Counted from the stretch's first letter, positions 51,004-60,059 are shown. The stretch is DNA of 64,000 bases from Geodermatophilus tzadiensis (GCF_003002915.1 NZ_PVTG01000003.1:62001-126000); one strand, 5' to 3'. The notes: generated from the letters alone by a model not told the origin. Translations and numbers: made by a program.

Positions 51004-54000
51004 TCAGGCGCGGGTGATCGTGAAGCGCAGGCCGCCCGGCCCCTCGAAGGTCGCGCCGCCCTCCACGCCGCCCTCGCGCACCGTGGTCGCCAGTACCTCG
51101 CGGCCGAGGGCCTCGGCGTGCTCGGTCAGCGCCGTGCGCATCGGCTCCTCCGCGGTCCACGACAGCGCGATCCGGTCGCTGACCTCCAGGCCGCTGCTCT
51201 TGCGGGCCTCCTGCACCAGCCGCACGGCCTCGCGGAAGAGCCCCGCCCGCTCCAGCTCCGGGGTGAGGGTCAGGTCGAGGGCGACGGTCAGCCCGCCCCC
51301 GCTGGCCACCGTCCAGCCCTCGCGCGGCGTCTCGGTGACCACCAGGTCGCCGTCCTCCAACGGCACGGTCGCGCCGTCGAGCTCGACCGACGCCGTCCCG
51401 GCCCGGTAGGCGGCGACCAGCGCGGGGGCGTCGGCGGCGGCGACGGCCCTCGCCACCGCCTGCACCTGCTTGCCCAGCCGTCGGCCCACCGCGCGGAAGT
51501 CGACCTTGACGCTGACGTCGACCAGGTCGCCGCCGACCGCCGACAGGTCGGCCAGCTCGGCGACGTTGAGCTCGTCGGCCACCTCGGCGACCAGGTCGCG
51601 GGGGAGCGCGCCGTACCCGGCCGCGGCGACGACGGCCCGGCCGAGCGGCTGCCGGGTGCGCACCTTCGCCGACGTGCGCGCCGAGCGGCCCAGCTCGACC
51701 AGCCGCCGGACGAGGTCCACCTCCGCGACCAGCTGCGGGTCGCGGGCCTCGGCGTCGACGGCCGGCCACGAGGCCAGGTGCACCGAGTCGGGAGCGCCCT
51801 CGGGCAGGCCGGGTGCGACCACCGTCGTCCACACGTGGTCGGTGAGGAACGGGGTGAACGGCGCCAGCAGGCGGGTCAGCCCGTCGAGCACCTCGTGCAG
51901 CGTGCCCAGCGCCGCCGGGTCGCCGTCCCAGAACCGCCGGCGCGAGCGGCGCACGTACCAGTTGGACAGGTCGTCGACGAACTGGGCCAGCAGTCGGCCG
52001 GCGCCCTGGGTGTCGAAGGCCTCCAGCGCGTCGGTGACGCCCTCGGTGACCGCGGCCAGCTGGGCGAGCGCCCACCGGTCGAGCAGCGGCCGCTCGGCCC
52101 GCGGGGGAGCGGGGGAGGCGGCCGGGTCCCAGCCGTTGGTGTCGGCGTAGAGGGTGAGGAAGCTGGCGGTGTTCCAGTAGGTCAGCAGGACCTTGCGGAC
52201 CACCTCGGACAGCGTCTCGTGCCCGACCCGCCGCGCCGACCAGGGCGAGCCGCCGGCCAGCATGAACCAGCGGACGGCGTCGGCGCCGTGCCGGTCCATC
52301 AGCGGGATGGGCTCGAGGATGTTGCCCAGGTGCTTGCTCATCTTGCGGCCGTCCTCGGCGAGGATGTGGCCCAGGCAGAGCACGTCCTCGTAGGAGCTCT
52401 TCCCGAACACCAGCGTGCCGACGGCCATCAGCGAGTAGAACCAGCCGCGGGTCTGGTCGATCGCCTCGGCGATGAACTGCGCCGGGTAGGACGCCTCGAA
52501 CTCCGCCTGGTTGCGGTGCGGCGCGCCCCACTGCGCGAAGGGCATCGAGCCGGAGTCGTACCAGGCGTCGATGACCTGCGGCACCCGCCGGTAGGTGCCC
52601 TCCTCGCCGGGGCGGGTGAAGGTCACCTCGTCGATGAAGGGCCGGTGGGGGTCCAGGCCGGTCAGGTCGCGGCCGGCCAGCTCGGAGAGCTCGGCCAGCG
52701 AGCCGACGACGACCATCCGGTCGGGGTCGGCGTCGTTGCGCCAGATCGGCAGCGGGGTGCCCCAGTACCGGTCGCGGGAGAGCGCCCAGTCGACGTTGTT
52801 GTTCAGCCAGTCGCCGTAGCGGCCCCACTGGATGGTCTCGGGGTGCCAGTGGGTCTTCTCGTTCTCCGCGAGCAGCTGGTCCTTGACCGCGCTGGTGCGC
52901 ACGTACCAGGAGGGCTGCGCGTAGTACATCAGCGGCGTGTGGCAGCGCCAGCAGTGCGGGTAGCTGTGCTCGTAGCGCTGCTCGCGCCACAGCACGCCGC
53001 GGGCCTGCAGGTCCTCGACCAGGGCGGCGTCGGCGGCCTTGAAGAAGTGCCCGCCGACCAGCGGCACCTCGGGCAGGAAGTGGCCGGAGGCGTCGATCGG
53101 GTTGACCACGGGCAGGCCGTAGGCGCGGCAGACGGCGAGGTCGTCGGCACCGAAGGCGGGCGACTGGTGCACCAGGCCGGTGCCGTCGTCGGTGGTGACG
53201 TAGTCGGCGAGGACGACGAAGTGGGCGTCCTGCCCCTCGGGGAAGTCGACCAGCGCGAACGGACGCCGGTAGTGCGTGCGCTCCCAGTCGCGGCCGGGGG
53301 TGCGGGCGAGCACCTTGACGTCGTCCAGGTCGCCGAAGACGTCCCCCAGCAGCGGCTCGGCCACCACGAGCGTGTCCGTCCCGCGCCGGGCGACCACGTA
53401 GGTCACGTCGGGGTTGACCGCCACGGCGGTGTTGCTCGGCAGCGTCCACGGCGTCGTCGTCCAGACCAGCAGGTCGGCCCGGCCGGCCCACTCGCCGTCG
53501 GTGACGGGCAGCCGGACGTACACCGACGGGTCGGTGATCGACTCGTAACCCTGGGCGACCTCGTGGTCGGACAGGCCGGTGCCGCAGCGCGGGCAGTACG
53601 GGGCGACCCGGTGGTCCTCGACGAGCAGCCCCTTGTCGAAGACCTGCTTGAGCGACCACCAGACGCTCTCGATGTAGTGCGGGTCCATCGTCCAGTAGGC
53701 GGTGGACATGTCCACCCAGTAGCCCATCCGGCGGGTGAGGTCGCTGAAGGCGTCGACGTGCCGCATCACCGACTCGCGGCAGCGGGCGTTGAACTCGGCG
53801 ATGCCGTAGCGCTCGATGTCCGGCTTGCCGGCGAACCCGAGCTCCTGCTCCACGGCGATCTCGACCGGCAGGCCGTGGCAGTCCCAGCCGGCGCGGCGGG
53901 GCACGTGCCAGCCCTGCATCGTCTTGAAGCGCGGGAAGACGTCCTTGAACGCGCGCGCCTCGATGTGGTGGGTGCCCGGGCGGCCGTTGGCGGTGGGCGG

Positions 54001-54147
54001 GCCCTCGTAGAACACCCACTGCGGCCGGCCCTCGGTCGCGGCCAGCGACCGCTCGAAGACGCCGCGCTCCTCCCAGCGCCGCAGGACGTCCTGCTCGAGC
54101 GCGGGCAGGTCGACCTGGGGCGGCAGCGCACGGAACGGAGAGCTCAC
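51004..54147 (-). CDS. ileS: Isoleucyl-tRNA synthetase, type 2, with altered GTHH signature
   Basis: Class Ia synthetase of 1,047 residues charging tRNA(Ile). The class I HxGH signature is replaced by GTHH (residues 58-61, in NGRPGTHHIEARAFKD). KMSKS is KMSKH (in GRKMSKHLGN, near residue 602). The editing domain is present (LLVWTTTPWTLPSN, VHQSPAFGADD), followed by the anticodon-binding domain (SNWYVRRSRRRFW) and a C-terminal domain resembling archaeal/eukaryal-type IleRS2. GTG start. IleRS2 enzymes resist mupirocin, and the HxGH to GxHH change has been tied to hyper-resistance. It is convergent with the hypothetical gene and divergent from the antiporter. Confidence 0.95.
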   Translation of the reverse strand: MSSPFRALPPQVDLPALEQDVLRRWEERGVFERSLAATEGRPQWVFYEGPPTANGRPGTHHIEARAFKDVFPRFKTMQGWHVPRRAGWDCHGLPVEIAVEQELGFAGKPDIERYGIAEFNARCRESVMRHVDAFSDLTRRMGYWVDMSTAYWTMDPHYIESVWWSLKQVFDKGLLVEDHRVAPYCPRCGTGLSDHEVAQGYESITDPSVYVRLPVTDGEWAGRADLLVWTTTPWTLPSNTAVAVNPDVTYVVARRGTDTLVVAEPLLGDVFGDLDDVKVLARTPGRDWERTHYRRPFALVDFPEGQDAHFVVLADYVTTDDGTGLVHQSPAFGADDLAVCRAYGLPVVNPIDASGHFLPEVPLVGGHFFKAADAALVEDLQARGVLWREQRYEHSYPHCWRCHTPLMYYAQPSWYVRTSAVKDQLLAENEKTHWHPETIQWGRYGDWLNNNVDWALSRDRYWGTPLPIWRNDADPDRMVVVGSLAELSELAGRDLTGLDPHRPFIDEVTFTRPGEEGTYRRVPQVIDAWYDSGSMPFAQWGAPHRNQAEFEASYPAQFIAEAIDQTRGWFYSLMAVGTLVFGKSSYEDVLCLGHILAEDGRKMSKHLGNILEPIPLMDRHGADAVRWFMLAGGSPWSARRVGHETLSEVVRKVLLTYWNTASFLTLYADTNGWDPAASPAPPRAERPLLDRWALAQLAAVTEGVTDALEAFDTQGAGRLLAQFVDDLSNWYVRRSRRRFWDGDPAALGTLHEVLDGLTRLLAPFTPFLTDHVWTTVVAPGLPEGAPDSVHLASWPAVDAEARDPQLVAEVDLVRRLVELGRSARTSAKVRTRQPLGRAVVAAAGYGALPRDLVAEVADELNVAELADLSAVGGDLVDVSVKVDFRAVGRRLGKQVQAVARAVAAADAPALVAAYRAGTASVELDGATVPLEDGDLVVTETPREGWTVASGGGLTVALDLTLTPELERAGLFREAVRLVQEARKSSGLEVSDRIALSWTAEEPMRTALTEHAEALGREVLATTVREGGVEGGATFEGPGGLRFTITRA

Positions 54148-54245
54148 ACCGTCATTGTCCCCGAGCCGTCGAGCGCGTTCGGGCAGCGGGGCGAGAGCCG
54201 CGGCACGGGCGTACGACAGACTGCCGCCGTGATCGGCGGCGGGCG

Positions 54246-55757
54246 GTGAACACCACGGTCACCGTCGCCCTCGCCGTCGGCGCGCTCGTCGTCCTGGTGG
54301 CCGCGATCGCGCTGCGCCTGGCCGACCGGCTCGGGCTGCCCAGCCTGCTGCTCTACCTGGCGCTCGGCGTCGCGCTGGGGGAGAGCGGCGCCGGCATCCA
54401 GTTCGAGGACTTCGCGCTCACCCAGACCCTCGGCGTCGCCGCGCTCGTGGTCATCCTCGCCGAGGGCGGGCTGACCACCCGCTGGAACGACGTCCGCCGG
54501 GCCATCGGCCCGGGCCTGTCGCTGGCCACCGTCGGCGTCGTGGTGAGCGTGGCGACGACGGCGGCGGTAGCCGTCTGGCTGCTCGGCCTGGACTGGCCGT
54601 TCGCGCTGCTGCTGGGCGCCGTCGTCAGCTCCACCGACGCCGCGGCGGTGTTCGCCACGCTGCGCCGGCTGCCGCTGCCGCGCCGGGTGGCCGCCGCCCT
54701 GGAGGCCGAGAGCGGCCTCAACGACGCCCCGGTGATCCTGCTGGTGATGGTCCTGGCCGACACGCTGACCGGCGGGGCGGCGAGCGCCTGGTGGGTGACC
54801 GCGGTCGTGGTGGTGGCCGAGCTGGTCGGCGGGTCGGTGGTCGGCGTGGCCCTGGGGGCCGCCGGTGCCTGGCTGCTGCGCCGCTCGGCCCTGCCGCTGT
54901 CGGGCTTCTACCCGCTGGCCACGCTGGCGCTGTGCGTGCTGGCCTACGCCTCGGCGACGCTGGCGCACACCTCGGGCTTCGTCGCGGTCTACCTGTGCGG
55001 GCTGGTGCTGGGCAACGCCGCGCTGCCGCACCGGGCCGCCTCCATCGGCTTCGCCGAGGGGATGGCCTCGCTGGCCCAGATCGGGCTGTTCGTGCTGCTC
55101 GGGCTGCTCGTCTCACCGGGCCGGCTGCCCGAGGCGATCGGCCCGGCCCTGCTGGTCGGCGGGGCGCTGCTGCTGGTGGCCCGGCCGCTGTCGGTGGCGG
55201 CCAGCCTGGTGTGGTTCCGGATGCCGTGGGCCCAGCAGGTGTTCATCTCCTGGGCGGGGCTGCGCGGGGCGGTGCCCATCGTGCTGGCCACCTTCCCGCT
55301 CACCGCGCAGGTGCCCGAGGCCACGCTCGTCTTCGACACCGTCTTCGTGCTGGTCGTCGTCTTCACCCTCGTGCAGGGCTGGTCGCTGCCGTGGGTGGCC
55401 CGCCGGCTGGGCATCGCCACGCCGCTGACCCCGCGCGACGTCGAGGTGGAGTCCGCGCCGCTGGAGGAGCTCGACGCCGAGCTGATGCAGATGCGGGTGC
55501 CGGAGGGCTCCCGGCTGCACGGCGTCTACCTGCCCGAGCTGCGGCTGCCCGAGGACGCCGCGGTGGTGCTCATCGTCCGCGACGGCCGCTCGTTCGTGCC
55601 CGACCGCACCACCCGGCTGATGCGCGGCGACCAGGCGCTGCTGGTGTCGGCCCGCCGCTCCCGCTCGGAGGCCGAGCGGCGGCTGCGCGCGGTCAGCCGC
55701 GCCGGCCGGCTGGCCTCCTGGCGTGGCGAGCAGGGCGCGGTGACCGAGGCCGACTGA
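54246..55757 (+). CDS. Cation/proton antiporter, CPA1-type with C-terminal TrkA-C domain
   Basis: Polytopic transporter of 503 residues with about twelve hydrophobic helices to residue 390, then a cytoplasmic TrkA-C-like domain (LPEDAAVVLIVRDGRSFVPDRTTRLMRGDQALLV). Core signatures: SSTDAAAVFATLRR (ion-binding Asp), EAESGLNDAPVILLV (END-type motif with Asn-Asp) and WAGLRGAVPIVLATFPL. The architecture matches the KhaP/NhaP2 (CvrA) potassium/proton antiporters, which export K+ or Na+ under nucleotide control. GTG start, divergent from ileS. It is followed by a cluster of palindromes. Confidence 0.88.
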   Translation: MNTTVTVALAVGALVVLVAAIALRLADRLGLPSLLLYLALGVALGESGAGIQFEDFALTQTLGVAALVVILAEGGLTTRWNDVRRAIGPGLSLATVGVVVSVATTAAVAVWLLGLDWPFALLLGAVVSSTDAAAVFATLRRLPLPRRVAAALEAESGLNDAPVILLVMVLADTLTGGAASAWWVTAVVVVAELVGGSVVGVALGAAGAWLLRRSALPLSGFYPLATLALCVLAYASATLAHTSGFVAVYLCGLVLGNAALPHRAASIGFAEGMASLAQIGLFVLLGLLVSPGRLPEAIGPALLVGGALLLVARPLSVAASLVWFRMPWAQQVFISWAGLRGAVPIVLATFPLTAQVPEATLVFDTVFVLVVVFTLVQGWSLPWVARRLGIATPLTPRDVEVESAPLEELDAELMQMRVPEGSRLHGVYLPELRLPEDAAVVLIVRDGRSFVPDRTTRLMRGDQALLVSARRSRSEAERRLRAVSRAGRLASWRGEQGAVTEAD

Positions 55758-55765
55758 GGTCCCCC

Positions 55766-55837
55766 GTGCACCTCCGCGCAGTTGCGCGGTGCACTTCCGC
55801 GGAGTTGCACCGGTGCGACTCCGCGGAGTCGCACCGG
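55766..55837. repeat. Three tandem palindromes upstream of the broken DUF559 gene
   Basis: Copies at 55766-55787 (degenerate), 55788-55811 and 55810-55837 share the core CTCCGCGGAG or CTTCCGCGGAG flanked by GGTGC and GCACC. The third is a perfect 28-bp palindrome from CCGGTGCGACTCC to its complement. Two more copies follow the gene. Confidence 0.85.
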
Positions 55838-55896
55838 ACGACGGCGGCCTGTGGACGACGCCGTCGCCGGCTCGTCGGTGGCACCACCATCACGGC

Positions 55897-56668
55897 GTGC
55901 TGCTGCGACCGACCGCACCCGAGGGCGTCTTCGTCGGGTCCCAGGCCATCGCCGAGGGCCGCACCACCCGGCGGCGACTCGCGGAGGGCCCCTACGTCCG
56001 GGTCCTGCACGGGGTGTACGCCGACGCCTCCGTCCCCCGCGACCACCTGCTGCGCTGCCGCGCGACGGCGCTGCTCATGCCCCCGGAAGCCGCCCTGGGT
56101 GGGCGATCGGCCGCCGCGGTCCTCGGCGCACCCGCACCGGACTGGCGCGACACCGTGACGGTCGTGCTGCCCGCCCCGGCCGAGTGGCGCGGGCCGGCCG
56201 GGGTCCGCGTGCACCAGGTGGAGCTCCGTCCGCACGAGATCCGCGAGGACGGCTACGGCTTCCGGTGGACGGCGCCGCTGCGGACGGCGTGGGACGTCGC
56301 GGTGTTCGAGCCGACGGGTGCGGCGGGTGCTCGACCTGGCCGACGCGCGCAGCGAGTCGCCGCCGGAGTCGTGGGTGCGGGTCGCCTGCGTCCTGGCGGG
56401 CCTGCCGGCACCGGTGCCGCAGTACGAGGTCGTCGAGGGCGGTCGGTGGCTGGCCCGGGTCGACCTCGCCTGGCCGGAGCAGCGGGTGATCGTCGAGTAC
56501 GAGGGGGCACACCACTTCGACGGCGTGCAGATCGTCGTCGACGACGCCCGGCTCGCCCGCCTCGTCGCGGCCGGCTGGACGGTCGTCCGCGTGGCGGCGC
56601 ACGACCTGCGCGCGCTGGACGACGTCGTGGCGCGCGTCCGCGCCGCACTCGACCGGCGACCGGCGTGA
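55897..56668 (+). pseudogene. Broken AbiEi-like / DUF559 protein gene (internal deletion with frameshift)
   Basis: The first frame encodes a winged-helix, AbiEi-antitoxin-like N-terminus (RTTRRRLAEGPYVRVLHGVYAD, GRSAAAVLGAP, VRVHQVELRPHEI, APLRTAWDVAVFEP). At about 56310-56320 the family sequence jumps to another frame, resuming with VRRVLDLADARSESPPESWVRV and the DUF559 nuclease-like part (RVDLAWPEQRVIVEYEGAHHF, DDARLARLVAAGWTVVRV). About 50-70 residues that normally separate these parts are missing. The product is therefore probably non-functional, unless a frameshift restores it. GTG start. It is bracketed by palindromes on both sides. Confidence 0.8.
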
Positions 56669-56675
56669 TGCCGCC

Positions 56676-56725
56676 GGTGCACTTCCGCGGAGTTGCACCC
56701 GGGCACGTCCGCGGAAGTGCACCGG
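56676..56725. repeat. Two palindromes downstream of the broken DUF559 gene
   Basis: GGTGCACTTCCGCGGAG (56676 onward, identical to the copy at 55788) and a second, GCACGTCCGCGGAAGTGC (from about 56703). They lie between the pseudogene stop and the 3' end of mqo and may act as a bidirectional terminator. Confidence 0.8.
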
Positions 56726-56730
56726 AGGGG

Positions 56731-58224
56731 TCAGCCGTTGAGCTCCAGGGTGCGGGTGGTCTCCTCGCGGACGGCGGCCAGCAGGGCCGGGTCGCGGGAG
56801 AGGTCGCGGCCGTAGGAGGGGATGGCCTCCTCGAGCGCCGCACGGCGGGCGGCGACCCGGTCGGGGAAGCACCGCTCGACCAGGGTGAGCATCGCCGAGA
56901 CGGCGGTCGAGGCACCGGGCGAGGCGCCGAGCAGGCCGGCGATGGAGCCGTCGGAGCCGACGATCAGCTCGGTGCCGAACTGCAGCACGCCCCTGCCGGT
57001 CTTCGGGTCGGCCTTGATGACCTGCACCCGCTGGCCCGCGGTGATCATCTCCCAGTCGCCCTGCTCGGCCAGCGGCACGAACGCCTGCAGCGTGCGGTGC
57101 TTGGCGCTGCGGGAGGCCAGCACCTCGGTGACGAGGTACTTGGTCAGCGCGAGCTCGGTGCGGCCGACGCCGAGCATGGAGCCGAGGTTGTTCGGCTTGA
57201 CCGACAGCGGCAGGTCGAAGACCGACCCCGCCTTGAGGAACTTCGGCGACCAGCCCGCGTAGGGGCCGAACAGCAGCGAGTACTCGCCGTCGACCAGGCG
57301 CAGGTCCAGGTGCGGCACCGACATCGGCGGCGCGCCGACGGCGGCCTGGCCGTAGACCTTGGCCTGGTGCCTGGTGACCAGCTCGGGTGAGCGGGTGCGC
57401 AGGAACTTGCCGCTGACCGGGAAGCCGCCGAAGCCGCGGATCTCGGGGATGGCGGCCTTCTGCAGCAGCGGCAGCGCGCCACCGCCGGCGCCGACGAAGA
57501 CGAACCGGGTGCGCAGCGTGCGGTCCTCGCCGGTCCGCTTGTCGGTGACGGTGACCTTCCAGCGGCCGTCGGGCAGCCGGTCGAGGTCGGTGACCCGCTG
57601 GTGGGTGTGCACCTGCACGCCGCGGGCCTCGCCCTGGGCGAGCAGCAGCCGGGTGAGCGCGCCGAAGTTGACGTCGGTGCCGGCCACCGACCGGGTCGCG
57701 GCGACGACCTGCTGCGGGTCGCGGCCGTCCATGACCAGCGGCACCCAGGAGGCCAGCTCGGCCGGGTCGTCGGTGTACTCCAGGCCGGTGAACAGCGGCT
57801 CGGCCGACAGCGCGGCGTGCCGGTTGCGCATGTAGGTACGGCCCTGCTCGCCGGTGACGAAGCTGACGTGCGGGACCGGCGTGATGAAGTCCTTGGGCGA
57901 GCCGGTCAGCCCGGTGCGCACCAGGTGCGACCAGAACTGGCGCGAGACCTGGAACTGCTCGTTGATCGCCCGCGCCTTGGTGGTGTCCACCCGCCCGTCG
58001 GGACCGGCCGGCGTGTAGTTGAGCTCGCACAGCGCGGCGTGGCCGGTGCCGGCGTTGTTCCACGCGTCCGAGCTCTCGCCGGCCACCTCGGCCGCGGACT
58101 CGAACACGGTGACGCTCCACTCGGGGGCGACGACACCGAGCAGCGACGCCAGGGTCGCGCTCATGACGCCGCCGCCGACGAGTACGACGTCGGGGTCGGT
58201 GGCTGAAGCGAGGTCGGTGGACAC
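56731..58224 (-). CDS. mqo: Malate:quinone oxidoreductase
   Basis: Peripheral membrane FAD enzyme of 497 residues that oxidises malate to oxaloacetate and passes electrons to quinones, joining the TCA cycle to respiration. The FAD motif is VVLVGGGVMSATLASLLG near residue 15; WNNAGTGHAALCELNYTP, FVFVGAGGGALPLLQK, GFPVSGKFL, LLFGPYAGWSPKFLK and LLGASPGASTAVSAML are MQO signatures. The GTG at 58224 is chosen because AGGAAGG lies six bases upstream and it gives the normal family length; a start 30 bases earlier is possible. A CRP-like site lies about 100 bp upstream. Confidence 0.95.
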   Translation of the reverse strand: MSTDLASATDPDVVLVGGGVMSATLASLLGVVAPEWSVTVFESAAEVAGESSDAWNNAGTGHAALCELNYTPAGPDGRVDTTKARAINEQFQVSRQFWSHLVRTGLTGSPKDFITPVPHVSFVTGEQGRTYMRNRHAALSAEPLFTGLEYTDDPAELASWVPLVMDGRDPQQVVAATRSVAGTDVNFGALTRLLLAQGEARGVQVHTHQRVTDLDRLPDGRWKVTVTDKRTGEDRTLRTRFVFVGAGGGALPLLQKAAIPEIRGFGGFPVSGKFLRTRSPELVTRHQAKVYGQAAVGAPPMSVPHLDLRLVDGEYSLLFGPYAGWSPKFLKAGSVFDLPLSVKPNNLGSMLGVGRTELALTKYLVTEVLASRSAKHRTLQAFVPLAEQGDWEMITAGQRVQVIKADPKTGRGVLQFGTELIVGSDGSIAGLLGASPGASTAVSAMLTLVERCFPDRVAARRAALEEAIPSYGRDLSRDPALLAAVREETTRTLELNG

Positions 58225-58299
58225 GACTGCCTTCCTGACGTGGACGTGTGCCACCTCCGACCATCGGCGGGAAACGGTCCGGACACGCCTCGTTCACGG

Positions 58300-58336
58300 T
58301 GTGAGATGCGTCCCGGTCGCTGTGAGATGTCTCACC
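58300..58336. promoter_or_regulatory. CRP/GlxR-like operator pair between mqo and lspA
   Basis: TGTGAGATGTCTCACC at 58321-58336 fits the TGTGA-N6-TCACA consensus at nine of ten positions. A half-site TGTGAGATG begins at 58300, 21 bp (two helical turns) away. Placement upstream of mqo suits cAMP-type control of central metabolism. Confidence 0.65.
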
Positions 58337-58446
58337 CGGCCCTCGGGTGGCGGGGCCGGCCGGTGTCTGCAGCGGCTGCGGGACCGGCCGCGGCTATCGT
58401 CGGACGACGCCGCAGTGCCCCCGACCCGTGAGCAGGAGACCCGGCC

Positions 58447-59064
58447 CTGACCGACGAGCCCGCCCAGCCGCCCGCCGTCCCCGAGGGGACGACGGCGGTC
58501 CGCCGTCCCCGCACCCGGCTGCTGCTCACGCTCGCCGCGCTGGTCCTGCTCGCCGACCTGGCCACCAAGCTGCTCGTCGTGGCCACCATCGCGCCCGGCG
58601 CGGACATCCGCGTGCTCGGCGGGCTGGTGTACCTGACCCAGGCGCGCAACACCGGCGCCGCGTTCTCCTTCGCCGAGGGCTTCACCGTGGTGTTCACCCT
58701 CATCGCCGTGGCGGTCGCCGTGGTGATCGTGCGGACGGCGCGGCGGCTGGCCTCGCTGGGCTGGGCGGTGGCCCTGGGCCTCGTGCTCGGCGGCGCGGTG
58801 GGCAACCTCGTCGACCGGGTGTTCCGCGACCCCGGCTTCCTCCGCGGCGGCGTCGTCGACTTCGTGTCGGTCTTCGCGCCCGACGGCGAGGTCTACCCGA
58901 TCTTCAACCTGGCCGACTCGGCCATCGTCTGCGGCGGCGTGCTCGGCGCCGTGCTGGCACTGCGCGGCGTCGAGTTCGACGGCACCCGCAGCAGCACCCG
59001 CAGCGGCACCGCCAGCGGCACCCCCGGCAGCGACCGCGGGGACGACGCGGTCGCCCGCGACTGA
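58447..59064 (+). CDS. lspA: Lipoprotein signal peptidase LspA, apparent CTG start
   Basis: Membrane aspartyl protease (signal peptidase II) of 205 residues that trims prolipoproteins. Helix 1 (LLLTLAALVLLADLATKLLVV) carries the essential DxxTK; catalytic aspartates are in GGAVGNLVDRVFRD and FNLADSAIV. The first ATG/GTG/TTG in frame is the GTG at 58579, after helix 1, and an in-frame TGA lies at 58429. A CTG at 58447 has AGGAG eight bases upstream and gives a complete protein, so a CTG start is proposed. The C-terminal tail is Ser/Gly/Thr-rich. TATCGT at 58395-58400 is a possible -10. The RluD-family gene follows after 18 bp, an order common in bacteria. Confidence 0.88.
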   Translation: MTDEPAQPPAVPEGTTAVRRPRTRLLLTLAALVLLADLATKLLVVATIAPGADIRVLGGLVYLTQARNTGAAFSFAEGFTVVFTLIAVAVAVVIVRTARRLASLGWAVALGLVLGGAVGNLVDRVFRDPGFLRGGVVDFVSVFAPDGEVYPIFNLADSAIVCGGVLGAVLALRGVEFDGTRSSTRSGTASGTPGSDRGDDAVARD

Positions 59065-59082
59065 CCGCCGCGACCTGGGACG

Positions 59083-60027
59083 ATGACGGACGTGACCTCC
59101 TCCGGGCTGCACCGCGCGCTGCCGGTCCCCGACGGGCTCGAGGGCCAGCGGGTCGACCAGGCCCTGGCGCGGCTGTTCGGCCTGTCGCGCGCGGTCGCCG
59201 CCGAGCTCGCCGACGCCGACAAGGTGTGGGTCGACGGCCGCGCGCGCGGCAAGGGCGACCGGCTCACCGGCGGCAGCTGGCTGGAGGTCGAGCTGCCCCC
59301 GCCGCCCGGCGAGCCCCCGGCGCCGGAGCCGGTGCCCGGGCTGACCGTCGTCCACGACGACGACGACGTCGTGGTCGTCGACAAGCCGGTCGGCGTGGCC
59401 GCGCACCCCAGTCCCGGGTGGGAGGGACCCACGGTCGTCGGCGGGCTGGCCGCGGGCGGCTACCGCGTCTCCACCTCCGGCGCTCCCGAGCGGCAGGGCG
59501 TGGTGCACCGCCTGGACGCCGCCACCACCGGCCTGATGGTCGTGGCCAAGAGCGAGCGCGCCTACACCGTGCTCAAGGCCGCGTTCAAGGAGCGCACGGT
59601 CGACAAGGGCTACCACGCGCTCGTGCAGGGCCACCCCGACCCCTCGCGCGGCACCATCGACGCCCCGATCGACCGGCACCCGCGGCACGACTGGCGCTTC
59701 GCCGTCGTCAGCGGCGGGCGGCCGTCGGTGACGCACTACGAGGTCATCGAGGCCTTCCCCGCGGCCAGCCTGGTCGACATCCACCTCGAGACCGGGCGCA
59801 CCCACCAGATCCGCGTGCACTTCTCCGCGATGCGCCACCCCTGCGTCGGCGACGCCACCTACGGCGCCGACCCGACCCTGGCCGCCCGGCTGGGCGTCTC
59901 CCGGCAGTGGCTGCACGCGGTGCGGCTGGGCTTCGCCCACCCGGCCGACGGGCACTGGGTGGAGTTCACCAGCGCCTACCCGTCCGACCTGGCCGGCGCG
60001 CTGGCCGTGCTGCGCGCCGAGTCCTGA
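59083..60027 (+). CDS. RluA/RluD family 23S rRNA pseudouridine synthase
   Basis: RNA-modifying enzyme of 314 residues. An N-terminal S4-like domain ([32 protein letters not shown]) is followed by the catalytic domain with [17 protein letters not shown], the active-site Asp in [17 protein letters not shown] (near residue 145) and [22 protein letters not shown]. This matches RluD-like enzymes that modify helix 69 of 23S rRNA; the exact sites are not proven. ATG start; a GTG nine bases later is an alternative. It follows lspA closely and is probably co-transcribed. Confidence 0.93.
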   Translation: MTDVTSSGLHRALPVPDGLEGQRVDQALARLFGLSRAVAAELADADKVWVDGRARGKGDRLTGGSWLEVELPPPPGEPPAPEPVPGLTVVHDDDDVVVVDKPVGVAAHPSPGWEGPTVVGGLAAGGYRVSTSGAPERQGVVHRLDAATTGLMVVAKSERAYTVLKAAFKERTVDKGYHALVQGHPDPSRGTIDAPIDRHPRHDWRFAVVSGGRPSVTHYEVIEAFPAASLVDIHLETGRTHQIRVHFSAMRHPCVGDATYGADPTLAARLGVSRQWLHAVRLGFAHPADGHWVEFTSAYPSDLAGALAVLRAES

Positions 60028-60059
60028 GGCGGTGTCCCTCACCCGGTGAGCGCCGCCCC

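Noticed and set aside
55788..56725. Insertion sequence with terminal inverted repeats around the DUF559 gene
   Set aside because: Each repeat is itself a palindrome, there is no transposase and no target-site duplication was found.
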